From: Planctomycetota bacterium
Lineage (GTDB): Bacteria > Planctomycetota > Planctomycetia > Gemmatales > Gemmataceae
Assembly (NCBI GenBank): GCA_016191165.1
Contig: JACPPF010000043.1
Span: forward strand, 1-62,347
Length of the DNA: 62,347 nucleotides
Reading direction: 5' to 3'
Shown in pieces: positions 7,556 through 14,373 of the stretch (position 1 is its first letter; each line of letters starts with the position of its first letter). The notes under the pieces were generated by a model, which made no database searches, was not told the origin of the DNA, and was given only the letters and a program-made list of their open reading frames with translations. A program made the position numbers and the translations under genes.

Positions 7556-8131
7556 ATGCGAGCGAAAAAACGCGGCGCCTACAGCTTCTGCGCCTTTGAC
7601 CTGGAAACAACCAACCTGTCCGCGGATTTTGGCGTCGTCCTGTGCGGCGTGACGCAAATCGGCGGCGAGCCGTACGCCCTGCACAGCCAGCGCGAGTTAA
7701 GCCCGATGTGGCACAGCCGCAGCGATCGGGATTTTGAGGTGGTGCAGGCTTTGTTGCATGAACTTGGCCGGGCCGATTTTTGGATCGCCCATAACGGGGC
7801 GAATTTCGACATCCCGTTTTTGCAAACCCGGGCGGCCAAGTGGGGCCTGGCCTTCCCGCCGACGCGCCCGCTGCTCGATCCCGTCATCCTGTCGCGCCGC
7901 AAGTTTCGGCTGTCGAGCAATCGCCTGGAAACGCTGGCGCGCGTGTTTAACTGCCCACCCAAAACGCCTTTACATCCCGGCGATTGGCTGGCGGCAACGC
8001 TGGCCAGGGACGAACCGGCCATCAAGCGAATCGAAAAGCACTGCATCCGCGACGTGCAGATTCTGAACGCCCTGGCCCCCCGGTTTCGTGGCATGTGGCG
8101 TCATCTTAGCTCCACCGGCGTCTTTATTTAA
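7556..8131 (+). CDS. DEDDh 3'-5' exonuclease (RNase H fold)
   Basis: This 191-residue protein carries the exonuclease motifs: FDLETT (D15, E17), AHNGANFDIPFL (D85) and H162-x3-D166 (EKHCIRDVQIL), which completes a DEDDh set. The family includes DnaQ-like proofreaders and stand-alone nucleases. Within the island it may process DNA ends or RNA. CCGGAGG lies 8 nt before ATG. The 3' end (codons GVFI-stop) lies inside a 112-bp tandem duplication, so its stop codon is present twice in the DNA. Confidence 0.82.
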   Translation: MRAKKRGAYSFCAFDLETTNLSADFGVVLCGVTQIGGEPYALHSQRELSPMWHSRSDRDFEVVQALLHELGRADFWIAHNGANFDIPFLQTRAAKWGLAFPPTRPLLDPVILSRRKFRLSSNRLETLARVFNCPPKTPLHPGDWLAATLARDEPAIKRIEKHCIRDVQILNALAPRFRGMWRHLSSTGVFI

Positions 8132-8336
8132 CCCTTGAGTCCCGCTTTGCAACGCAATTGTAGGTCAGGCTTTCCAGCCTGACGCGAAGCGCCCATTATC
8201 AATCAACATGGGCTACGCTGTCAGAACCGGCGTCTTTATTTAACCCTTGAGTCCCGCTTTGCAACGCAATTGTAGGTCAGGCTTTCCAGCCTGACGCGAA
8301 GCGCCCATTATCAATCAACATGGGCTACGCTGTCAG
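8114..8336. repeat. 112-bp direct tandem duplication
   Basis: Bases 8114-8224 recur exactly at 8226-8336. The unit covers the last codons and stop of the exonuclease and a palindromic repeat arm (GTAGGTCAGGCTTTCC...). It is a recent tandem duplication. Confidence 0.9.
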
Positions 8337-8355
8337 GCTAGAAAGCCTGACCTAC
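8160..8355. repeat. Dispersed GTAGGTCAGGCTTTCCAGCC palindromic repeat, three arms
   Basis: Copies of the arm lie at 8160-8183 and 8272-8295 in direct orientation, and an inverted arm at 8332-8355. The same element lies inside the WD40 kinase gene at 37936-37998. It is a REP-like family in this genome. Confidence 0.85.
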
Positions 8356-8410
8356 GAAATGCGTAGCAAAGTTCTTGAGTCCCGCGTCCCCCTTCAACGA
8401 AAGGATTGCC

Positions 8411-8956
8411 ATGACAAGCCTGAATTTTGGCGCCACGCCCCACTTGATTTGTGCCAGGGTCGTTCGCGCGCCGCACCGCATTTGCTCGATGCCACTCGGC
8501 CATCAGGGTATTTGCGTGGACGGCGAGTTGCCCTTCATGACCCAAACGTTCGCGAGCCCAGTTTTCGATGTCGGCTGCTTCGCCTATTACGCCGAGGAGC
8601 GCCCCCGCGAGCGCACGGAGTTCGCCAACATCGTCGCCGCCGCAGGGCTGGCTGTCCTGGCGAGCAAATTGGCCCCATTACCCAACGGCCAAATCGATGC
8701 CGAGACGTTAAAGGACTGTGCGACGAAATGGCGACGGCTGGTGCTGTTGATGCACCACCTGGTCATTAAAACGAGCGAGGAACACAATTACTGGTCCCCC
8801 AGCCAATTCGCCGAATGGGCGGCCAACCTCTTGGCAGCCTACCACATCGAGATCGCCCCAGAAATGGCCGGCCCGTTCGCCGACCGAATTTTCCAACTCC
8901 AGGGCAAGCGCCAGCGCCGCGAGCACGCACCGAGCAAGAACGGCACGGGCCGATGA
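8411..8956 (+). CDS. Unknown 181-aa island protein
   Basis: AAAGGA lies 6 nt before ATG 8411 (MTSLNFGATPHLICARVVRA). The protein is soluble with several N-terminal Cys/His residues and a helical C-terminal half (WRRLVLLMHHLVIKTSEEHN), ending in a basic tail. The phage-like setting suggests an accessory DNA-element function, but no family is recognised. Confidence 0.6.
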   Translation: MTSLNFGATPHLICARVVRAPHRICSMPLGHQGICVDGELPFMTQTFASPVFDVGCFAYYAEERPRERTEFANIVAAAGLAVLASKLAPLPNGQIDAETLKDCATKWRRLVLLMHHLVIKTSEEHNYWSPSQFAEWAANLLAAYHIEIAPEMAGPFADRIFQLQGKRQRREHAPSKNGTGR

Positions 8957-8967
8957 AGCTCCGTGGC

Positions 8968-9024
8968 CGCGCGCGGTCTGGGGTGGCTCCCCCCGGACCT
9001 CGCCCGCGCGCGGTTTTTGTTTTC
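8968..9024 (+). terminator. Rho-independent-type terminator
   Basis: CCGCGCGCGG occurs at 8968-8977 and again at 9004-9013. The word is its own reverse complement, so the copies pair to form a GC stem, followed by TTTTTGTTTT. It lies directly after the 181-aa gene. Confidence 0.6.
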
Positions 9025-9051
9025 CCCCTTGTTACATGGAGGTAGCACGCT

Positions 9052-9246
9052 ATGTTCGACCTGCCGGCGTATCTCTTCCCGCTTGACGGCACGGCGGATT
9101 TGCCAACGCCACCAGAACCCACCCAAGCCGAGCCGGGGTCAATGGAAAAACCGATCGTGATGCGGGAACGCGCCTGTAGCGGTTTCTGTATCTTTCATCC
9201 CCTGGATCGAATGCGGTTTCAAGCTCATGAGTTACCAACCCCATGA
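9052..9246 (+). CDS. Small unknown island protein, 64 aa
   Basis: GGAGGT lies 8 nt before ATG 9052. The product is Pro/Glu-rich in its first half and ends with a short Cys-containing stretch (RACSGFCIFHP). It overlaps the next gene by 20 nt, which supports co-translation. No family. Confidence 0.5.
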   Translation: MFDLPAYLFPLDGTADLPTPPEPTQAEPGSMEKPIVMRERACSGFCIFHPLDRMRFQAHELPTP

Positions 9247-9517
9247 TGTGACCAAGTGCGGCTGTGTGGCGGGCGGGCCATGCGCGTGTCCGTGCCAAAA
9301 ATGCGCCGATTATCGCATTCGCGCCTGGCGTCTGGAAGGGCTTGAATTGCTGGAGCGCCGCCTGCACGCCGGGGGCATCGAGGCAATCGATTTGGCCGAG
9401 CTTGTGTTTTGTCATCTGCGCCCCATGCTTGATCGCCTGATCGAAACGGAAGTCCGGCGCGAGGTGGCGCGCATGTTGAAGGGGCGAGCGGTGGTCTCCT
9501 TTTTGGACCCGGGTTGA
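9227..9517 (+). CDS. Cys-rich N-terminus small protein, 96 aa
   Basis: ATG 9227 lies within the previous gene. The N-terminus has six cysteines in about 20 residues (KCGCVAGGPCACPCQKCADY), a probable zinc knuckle, followed by a helical region (LEGLELLERRLHAGG...). It is the last gene of the island. A nucleic-acid-binding role is a guess. Confidence 0.55.
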   Translation: MSYQPHDVTKCGCVAGGPCACPCQKCADYRIRAWRLEGLELLERRLHAGGIEAIDLAELVFCHLRPMLDRLIETEVRREVARMLKGRAVVSFLDPG

Positions 9518-9813
9518 GCCTCCCCCTGAAGGGGCGGGTGAGTGAGCGAGTTCGGGTGGTTGTTACGCAACGCCGGAACGAGCCCCAGGCGCCCTTGTTG
9601 GTCGGCAGGGCAACCCAAAGAAACATCTCGCCAACGAACCGACCCGCCAGGCATCCCGCTGCGCCGAGCGGGCCAAACAACAGGACCTTCCGCAGGTTGA
9701 TCAACTGGTCCATGGGCCAATCCTCGTTCGCCAGGCTCACAAGGGGGATCAAGGCAAAACATCGGCAGGATTCACGACCATTTACGTTGACATTCGACCA
9801 CGTCTTCTCCCAC
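9518..9813. other. Right edge of island with repeat and gene remnant
   Basis: A GGGGCGGGTGAGTGAGCGAG-type sequence (about 9530-9550), inversely similar to the left edge, is followed by the minus-strand remnant at 9571-9715. No intact gene lies here. Confidence 0.5.
9571..9715 (-). pseudogene. Truncated gene start (MDQLINLRKVLLFGPLGAAG...)
   Basis: On the minus strand ATG 9715 has GAGGA 7 nt upstream and encodes MDQLINLRKVLLFGPLGAAG, then a hydrophobic segment (CLAGRFVGEMFLWVALP) that looks like a genuine membrane-anchored N-terminus. After about 40 codons the frame runs into the GTGAGTGAG-type repeat and loses coding character. It is best read as the 5' stub of a gene cut by the island or its repeat. 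The rest is not in the window. Confidence 0.45.
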
Positions 9814-10866
9814 TTACTTCGCCGCGATGGCCGTGATGTAGCCCAGCTCGTTGACGTAAAGAAAAACACCGACATTGGGATCGCGGAAGACCTCGGCGCC
9901 AAAGGCCTTGGTCGTGTCGGAGAAGTCCTTTTCGCCGTAGCGGCGGGCCTTGACGTTGAGGCCGTGCGTCCATTCGGGTTCCTTGGCCTTGACGGTGGGC
10001 GCGGCCAGACCGGCGGCGGCGGGCGTGACCGCAATGGAACCGGTTTCGCTGATGAAGATCAGGTTGCCCGTGGTCACGTCGTGGTAGACCTCGACGCCAA
10101 ACTTACGAGTGTCTTTGGTGAACGATTTTTCGTTTGATGCACGGCACGACAGATCGAGGCCATGAAGCCATTCGGGCGCCTTGCTGTCGGCCTTGACCTC
10201 TTTTTCTTCGGGAACGATGGCGATGAAGCCTTGCTGGGTGATGTAGATGAGGTTTCCGGTGTTGGCGTCGCGGTAGACTTCGATGCCGAACTTGCTGGCG
10301 TCTTTCCACTCCTTGACGCCGCCCTTGCGAACCTGGAGATCGACGCTGTGGACCCATTTGGGATCCTTGCCGGTCTTGCCCGGGAAGAGTTTGCCGTTGC
10401 AAGCCGCGAGGTTCCCCTTGTCGGTGATGAAAAGCCAGTTGTCGGCATTGGGATCGCGGAAGAGTTCCATGGGGTGGACCTGGGTGTCCTTGTCGAATTT
10501 GAGGACGCCGGCCTTGCGCGCGGGGAGGTCGTTGCCGGTGAGCAGGGCCGGTCCCTTGGAGGGGTTGAGCGGCGGGTTGAGGCCGACGAAGTTGGGGGCC
10601 AGAGCCATGCTGCCGGTTTCGGAGACGTAAAGCCCGACACCGCCGAGGGTGTTGTTGTCGCGGAAGGCCTCGACGCCCCAGCGTTTGGTGTCCTTGGTGA
10701 ATTCGGTGTCGCCCAGTTTGCGCGTTGCCAGGTCGAAGGCGTGCGACCATTGCAGCTCTTTCAGCTTCTTCTCCTGAGCGCCGGCGTTTTTGACGCCCGA
10801 GGCCGCCAGAGCCGCGAAAACAACGAGGGAGAAGATGCGCAGGGCAAATCGGAAGGGATACGACAT
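9814..10866 (-). CDS. Secreted four-repeat protein, planctomycete-type
   Basis: This 350-residue protein has a signal peptide (SLVVFAALAASGVKNAGAQ) and four copies of a roughly 70-residue unit: W-x-H-(G/S)-x-D/N-L-x-x-R ... F-x-x-D/T ... G-x-E-V/A-F/Y-R/H-D ... G-(N/V)-x-L/F-x-Y/F-I ... E-x-G-x-I/L-A. The repeats are probably beta-rich. GAGG lies 7 nt before ATG. The protein is exported and likely structural or ligand-binding. No enzyme motif is seen. Confidence 0.72.
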   Translation of the reverse strand: MSYPFRFALRIFSLVVFAALAASGVKNAGAQEKKLKELQWSHAFDLATRKLGDTEFTKDTKRWGVEAFRDNNTLGGVGLYVSETGSMALAPNFVGLNPPLNPSKGPALLTGNDLPARKAGVLKFDKDTQVHPMELFRDPNADNWLFITDKGNLAACNGKLFPGKTGKDPKWVHSVDLQVRKGGVKEWKDASKFGIEVYRDANTGNLIYITQQGFIAIVPEEKEVKADSKAPEWLHGLDLSCRASNEKSFTKDTRKFGVEVYHDVTTGNLIFISETGSIAVTPAAAGLAAPTVKAKEPEWTHGLNVKARRYGEKDFSDTTKAFGAEVFRDPNVGVFLYVNELGYITAIAAK

Positions 10867-10961
10867 CGTGAGGCCTCATCAAGGAAGGAACGCGATTCAA
10901 AACGGCGTGTTGGGATTTTATTAAGACGAGTGGCGGAAGAAAGGCTAACGCGCCAATTCCG

Positions 10962-11047
10962 CGAAGCCCAGGGGTGAGCCCAGCGAACCCCTGGGATCTT
11001 TTCCAACCCCGACCCCAGGGGTTCGCTGGGCTCACCCCTGGGCTTCG
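10962..11047. repeat. Perfect 34-bp inverted repeat (CGAAGCCCAGGGGTGAGCCC...)
   Basis: Arms 10962-10995 and 11014-11047 are exact reverse complements around an 18-bp spacer. The right arm contains the stop codon of the oxidase gene (11032-11034). A variant copy lies at 12458-12491 on the other side of that gene. Confidence 0.9.
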
Positions 11048-12441
11048 CTTAGATAATGGTGGATGCGTTCGGCCAGGATGGCGCCTTGTTCCGTGCAATC
11101 GTTCAGCGCGACGCCGCGGTAGGCGTTGCCGCCCAGCCATAATCCCGGGTGCTTTTGCAGCCGCGCTTCCAGGGCCGCGACGCGTTCGAGATGGCCGACG
11201 TGATATTGCGGAATGGCCTTGTCCCAGCGAATGATCTTGTGGAAAATCGGCGCCGCGGTGACGTTCATCGCCAGGCGCAGTTCGCCGCGCAACGCGTCCA
11301 GGAGGCGCGACTCGTCCCAAGCGACGATGTCGGCACGATTCCAGCCGCCGCACATCGCGCGGAACAAGACGAAGTTATCCGGCGCCCGGTCTGGATAGAT
11401 CGATGAACACCATTGCACGCCGAGCAAATCACGGTGGGTGTTTTGTGGCGCGATGAATCCGAACCCGTCCAACGGCATCGGCACATCCGCGCGGCGGAAA
11501 CCCAGCGCGACAACCGCGACTCGGTTGTACGGGATGGCCCCGATCGACCGACTCAATTCGTCGTCTATGTCCGCGAGCATCCCCGTCTGTTGATGTGCCG
11601 GACAGGTCAGTACGGCAGCGTCGGCGTCCCAGCCGTCGTGTCCCTCGGCTTCTACACGCCATACGGGTTTCTTCGCATCGCCGGTTTTTCGGATCGCGCG
11701 CACCGTCACGCCGAACGCCGGGGGGCGCCGCAAGTTCGCCGTCAACGCCTCGACGAGCACGCGTAAACCACCCGGAAACGACCACATCTTGCCGGGTTTC
11801 TCGTAGGGGACGCCCCGGGCCTTCGCATCCGCGCGGCGTTTTTTCGCCTCCCGGGCAAAACCCTTGATGACGCTGCCATAGGTATTTTCCAGATCGGCGA
11901 GGCGCGGAAAACAGGCCGGCAGACTCAGCAATTTCGGGTCGCCCGCGTAGATTCCGGTGACCAGAGCATCCGCGAAAACGTCGGCGGCTTCGTTGCCGGC
12001 CCGGCGGCGCGCGAATGCGTCGATCGATTCATCGCCAGCCTGAGTGCGTTTGCCCCGAAAGCGTTCCCATAGGAGGGATAGCTTGCCGCGCCAACTCAAC
12101 AGGTCGGTCGAGATGAACGCGGCAAAACCGCCCGGGAGCGGTTGGAGCCCATGGCCGAGGAACAGGTAGCGGTTTTTCGCGGCGGCCTCGGTGGCTTGCA
12201 CCAGCTGGGAACCGAGGCCAAGTTCGCGTGCTAATTCCAGTGTGAACCGTTTGCTATCGAGGAAGCCGTTCGGGCCCGTCTCGACGAGGAAGCCATTCTC
12301 GCGCAGCGTCCACGCGGCTCCGCCAGGGCGATCGCCTTGCTCCAGGAGCGTGATCGTCGCGCCCGGCAGGCGCTGTTGCAAGCGATACGCCAGCGATAGG
12401 CCGGAGATGCCGGCGCAGACGATGACGATGCGGTGGGACAT
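11032..12441 (-). CDS. hemY: Protoporphyrinogen oxidase-like FAD enzyme
   Basis: This 469-residue FAD-dependent amine-oxidase-fold protein is typical of HemY: an N-terminal Rossmann motif, then LLEQGDRPGGAAWTLRENGF and VETGPNGFLDSK. The C-terminal FAD segment is PGLWLGGNAYRGVALNDCTE. HemY oxidises protoporphyrinogen IX to protoporphyrin IX in heme synthesis. The dinucleotide motif reads IVCAGISGL, so the first glycine of GxGxxG is cysteine (C9), which is unusual. The last residues and stop lie within a palindromic repeat. No other heme genes are adjacent. ATG 12441 has only a weak ribosome site. Confidence 0.85.
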   Translation of the reverse strand: MSHRIVIVCAGISGLSLAYRLQQRLPGATITLLEQGDRPGGAAWTLRENGFLVETGPNGFLDSKRFTLELARELGLGSQLVQATEAAAKNRYLFLGHGLQPLPGGFAAFISTDLLSWRGKLSLLWERFRGKRTQAGDESIDAFARRRAGNEAADVFADALVTGIYAGDPKLLSLPACFPRLADLENTYGSVIKGFAREAKKRRADAKARGVPYEKPGKMWSFPGGLRVLVEALTANLRRPPAFGVTVRAIRKTGDAKKPVWRVEAEGHDGWDADAAVLTCPAHQQTGMLADIDDELSRSIGAIPYNRVAVVALGFRRADVPMPLDGFGFIAPQNTHRDLLGVQWCSSIYPDRAPDNFVLFRAMCGGWNRADIVAWDESRLLDALRGELRLAMNVTAAPIFHKIIRWDKAIPQYHVGHLERVAALEARLQKHPGLWLGGNAYRGVALNDCTEQGAILAERIHHYLSEAQG

Positions 12442-12457
12442 GGTGAGGGTTTGACAT

Positions 12458-12491
12458 CCCAGGGGTTCGCTTCGCGCACCCCTGGGCTTCG
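12458..12491. repeat. Variant copy of the CCCAGGGGTTCGC palindromic repeat
   Basis: This 34-bp copy starts CCCAGGGGTTCGC and ends ACCCCTGGGCTTCG, with a changed centre relative to 11014-11047. It lies between the lactonase and oxidase genes. Confidence 0.8.
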
Positions 12492-12498
12492 TGGTGTC

Positions 12499-13422
12499 CT
12501 ATTGCTTCGTGGCGAAGCGATGCCCCGTTATTTCCATGGGGATGGTATAAAGCGAGGTGCGCGCGGTCACGTAAAGCGTGCGGAAGTCGGCGCCGCCGAA
12601 CGTGACGTTGGCGGGGGTTTCCGGCAAACTGATGATGCCGAGGAGCTTGCCTTCGGGATTGTAGACTTGCAGGCCCAGGCCGGAGGTGATGTAGAGGTTG
12701 CCCTTGGAGTCAATGGTGAGCCCATCGCCGCCGGTGTTCTTTTTGCCCTTGGGTTGCTTGAGGCTGCAGAAAACTGTCCCCTTGCCGATCTCGCCGGGAG
12801 CAGTGATCGGGTAGGCCATCATGTCGGCCTGGCCGCTGGGAATAACGTAGAGGGTCGCTTCGTCGATCGAGAGAATCACGCCATTGGGGTTGGGCAGGTT
12901 GTCGATGATGCGCGACACCTTACCGGTGGCCGTGACGTAGTAGACGCCGAGTTTGCCCTGCGGGAGTGGCTTCGGAGCGCGAAAGACCGGGTCGGTGAAA
13001 TAGATGCCGCCGGCCTTGTCGATGACGAGATCGTTGGGAGCGTTGAAGCGTTTACCGTTGTGCTTGGCGATGATGGAGCGTGTCTTGCCCGTGGCGATGT
13101 TGTGGGCGACCAGTTGGCCGTCCATCTCACACGCCACCAATTCGCCCTTGGCGTTAAACATCAGGCCGTTGGCGTGCTTGGATTTGTCGGTGAAGACGGA
13201 GAGCTTGCCGGCCAGATCGACCTTGTAGATTTTCTCGGCCGGGATGTCGGTGAAGTAGACATTGCCCTTGGCGTCGGCGGCGGGGCCTTCGGTGAACTTG
13301 AAGTCGGTGTGGAGCTTGGTGACCTTCCCGACCGGTCCGATGCCGGGGATGGCTTTCTCGCCGGCGTCGATGAGGTTGGTGTTTACCGCAAGAGCGACGA
13401 CGAATACAATTGCCTGACGCAT
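12499..13422 (-). CDS. SMP-30/gluconolactonase-like secreted beta-propeller
   Basis: This 307-residue protein has a signal peptide (MRQAIVFVVALAVNTNLIDA) and the repeating propeller pattern of SMP-30/LRE proteins: FTEGPAADAKGNVYFTD, then HANGLMFNAKGELVACE, RFNAPNDLVIDKAGGIYFTD, PNGVILSIDEATLYV and GDGLTIDSKGNLYIT. The metal-binding Glu and Asn/Asp positions (TEGP, APNDL, GDGL) are present. The family hydrolyses sugar lactones. Its periplasmic location suggests sugar-acid breakdown. GGAGG lies 6 nt before ATG. Confidence 0.87.
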   Translation of the reverse strand: MRQAIVFVVALAVNTNLIDAGEKAIPGIGPVGKVTKLHTDFKFTEGPAADAKGNVYFTDIPAEKIYKVDLAGKLSVFTDKSKHANGLMFNAKGELVACEMDGQLVAHNIATGKTRSIIAKHNGKRFNAPNDLVIDKAGGIYFTDPVFRAPKPLPQGKLGVYYVTATGKVSRIIDNLPNPNGVILSIDEATLYVIPSGQADMMAYPITAPGEIGKGTVFCSLKQPKGKKNTGGDGLTIDSKGNLYITSGLGLQVYNPEGKLLGIISLPETPANVTFGGADFRTLYVTARTSLYTIPMEITGHRFATKQ

Positions 13423-13470
13423 GATGATCCTCCAGAGTGTATCGATTTACCGCTTGCGGTTTCGCGTATC

Positions 13471-13926
13471 CTATTTTTTATATGACCGCTGATCGCGTAA
13501 AGTCGGCTTTTCGATTTTGCGTTGATTCTTGCCGCTTTCGGACAACAGGCGTTGCGCCTTTTCGAGATTGGAGACCTTGAAGATGCCGAAAACCTTGCCG
13601 TTGCGTCCGCCGGAGCTGCAATAGGCGTACTCAATGCTAATATGGTCCTCGGCGAGGCGTTCACAGATGTGGGCCAGGGCACCAGGCTGGTTTTTGAGTT
13701 CGACGGCGAGGACATCGCTTTCGGTGAAGTGGGCATTGAGCGTTTGTAGGGCTTTGACCGTGGCGGCCTCGTCCTCGGTGACGATGCGCAGGACGCCGTG
13801 CTCGTGCCGGTCCATGACCGACAGGGCAACGATGTTGATCTTGGCCTGGGCGAGCCGCGAGAGAACCTGGGCCAGCCGGCCCGGTTTGTTTTCGAGAAAA
13901 ACGGTCACCTGTTTGCGGGTTTGCAT
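13471..13926 (-). CDS. Tandem ACT-domain protein
   Basis: This 151-residue protein has two ACT modules: VTVFLENKPGRLAQVLSRLA and then VLAVELKNQPGALAHICERL. It is the size of small stand-alone amino-acid-sensing ACT proteins. Such proteins bind amino acids and act as allosteric or regulatory partners. The frame is open to 14094, but the ACT fold starts at ATG 13926, with AGGA 8 nt upstream. It stands alone here, with no partner enzyme nearby. Confidence 0.83.
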   Translation of the reverse strand: MQTRKQVTVFLENKPGRLAQVLSRLAQAKINIVALSVMDRHEHGVLRIVTEDEAATVKALQTLNAHFTESDVLAVELKNQPGALAHICERLAEDHISIEYAYCSSGGRNGKVFGIFKVSNLEKAQRLLSESGKNQRKIEKPTLRDQRSYKK

Positions 13927-14373
13927 GGAGGTTTTCCTGGTTTGCACGGCGGTTTGGCGCGCTCCGACGGAACGGGGGCGCGGCGCCAGCATCGGGGTTC
14001 TACCGGGTGAAGCGGGGCTTATTGTAATGAGATAGCGCCTGGGTTGCCAGCGCTTTGCCCATTCTATCCGTACAGGCGCACCATGTTCCAGCATCTCTCG
14101 GCGTGCGAAACCGCCACGCCTCGTGGACGAGTGGTCGCCTCAGGCTTGCGGCGAAGTTGGATTGAATGCCAGGAGTTCCCGGCGTTGACGTGTACACGAC
14201 GTGAAGATCGGTGCCATAAGTCAGATGTCACCATGGCCTTATTTCATCATGGTGGACACTTGGCAGCTGAACGTGATCGCGAAACGTGTACATTTTAACT
14301 ATATGCTGAGTTAAATTGAACATAGTTTTCCTTTGCCGACCTTGGCGGCCCCGGATCGGGTGGATTTCAGGTA
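13927..14373. other. Divergent intergenic region, no gene seen
   Basis: About 450 bp between the ACT gene and the kinase. It becomes AT-richer towards the kinase. CACCATG / CATGGTG inverted arms lie near 14229-14254. No convincing promoter pair or gene. Confidence 0.5.

Noticed and set aside
8114..8355. CRISPR array
   Set aside because: Only two direct copies with no spacers, plus an inverted arm; it is a tandem duplication of a palindromic element.
8320..8769. ORF beginning MGYAVRLESLTY
   Set aside because: Its start lies in the palindromic repeat and the rest is out of frame with the better-supported gene at 8411.
12433..13485. 350-codon plus-strand ORF opposite the SMP-30 gene
   Set aside because: Antisense shadow of a well-conserved propeller protein; no signal or motifs.
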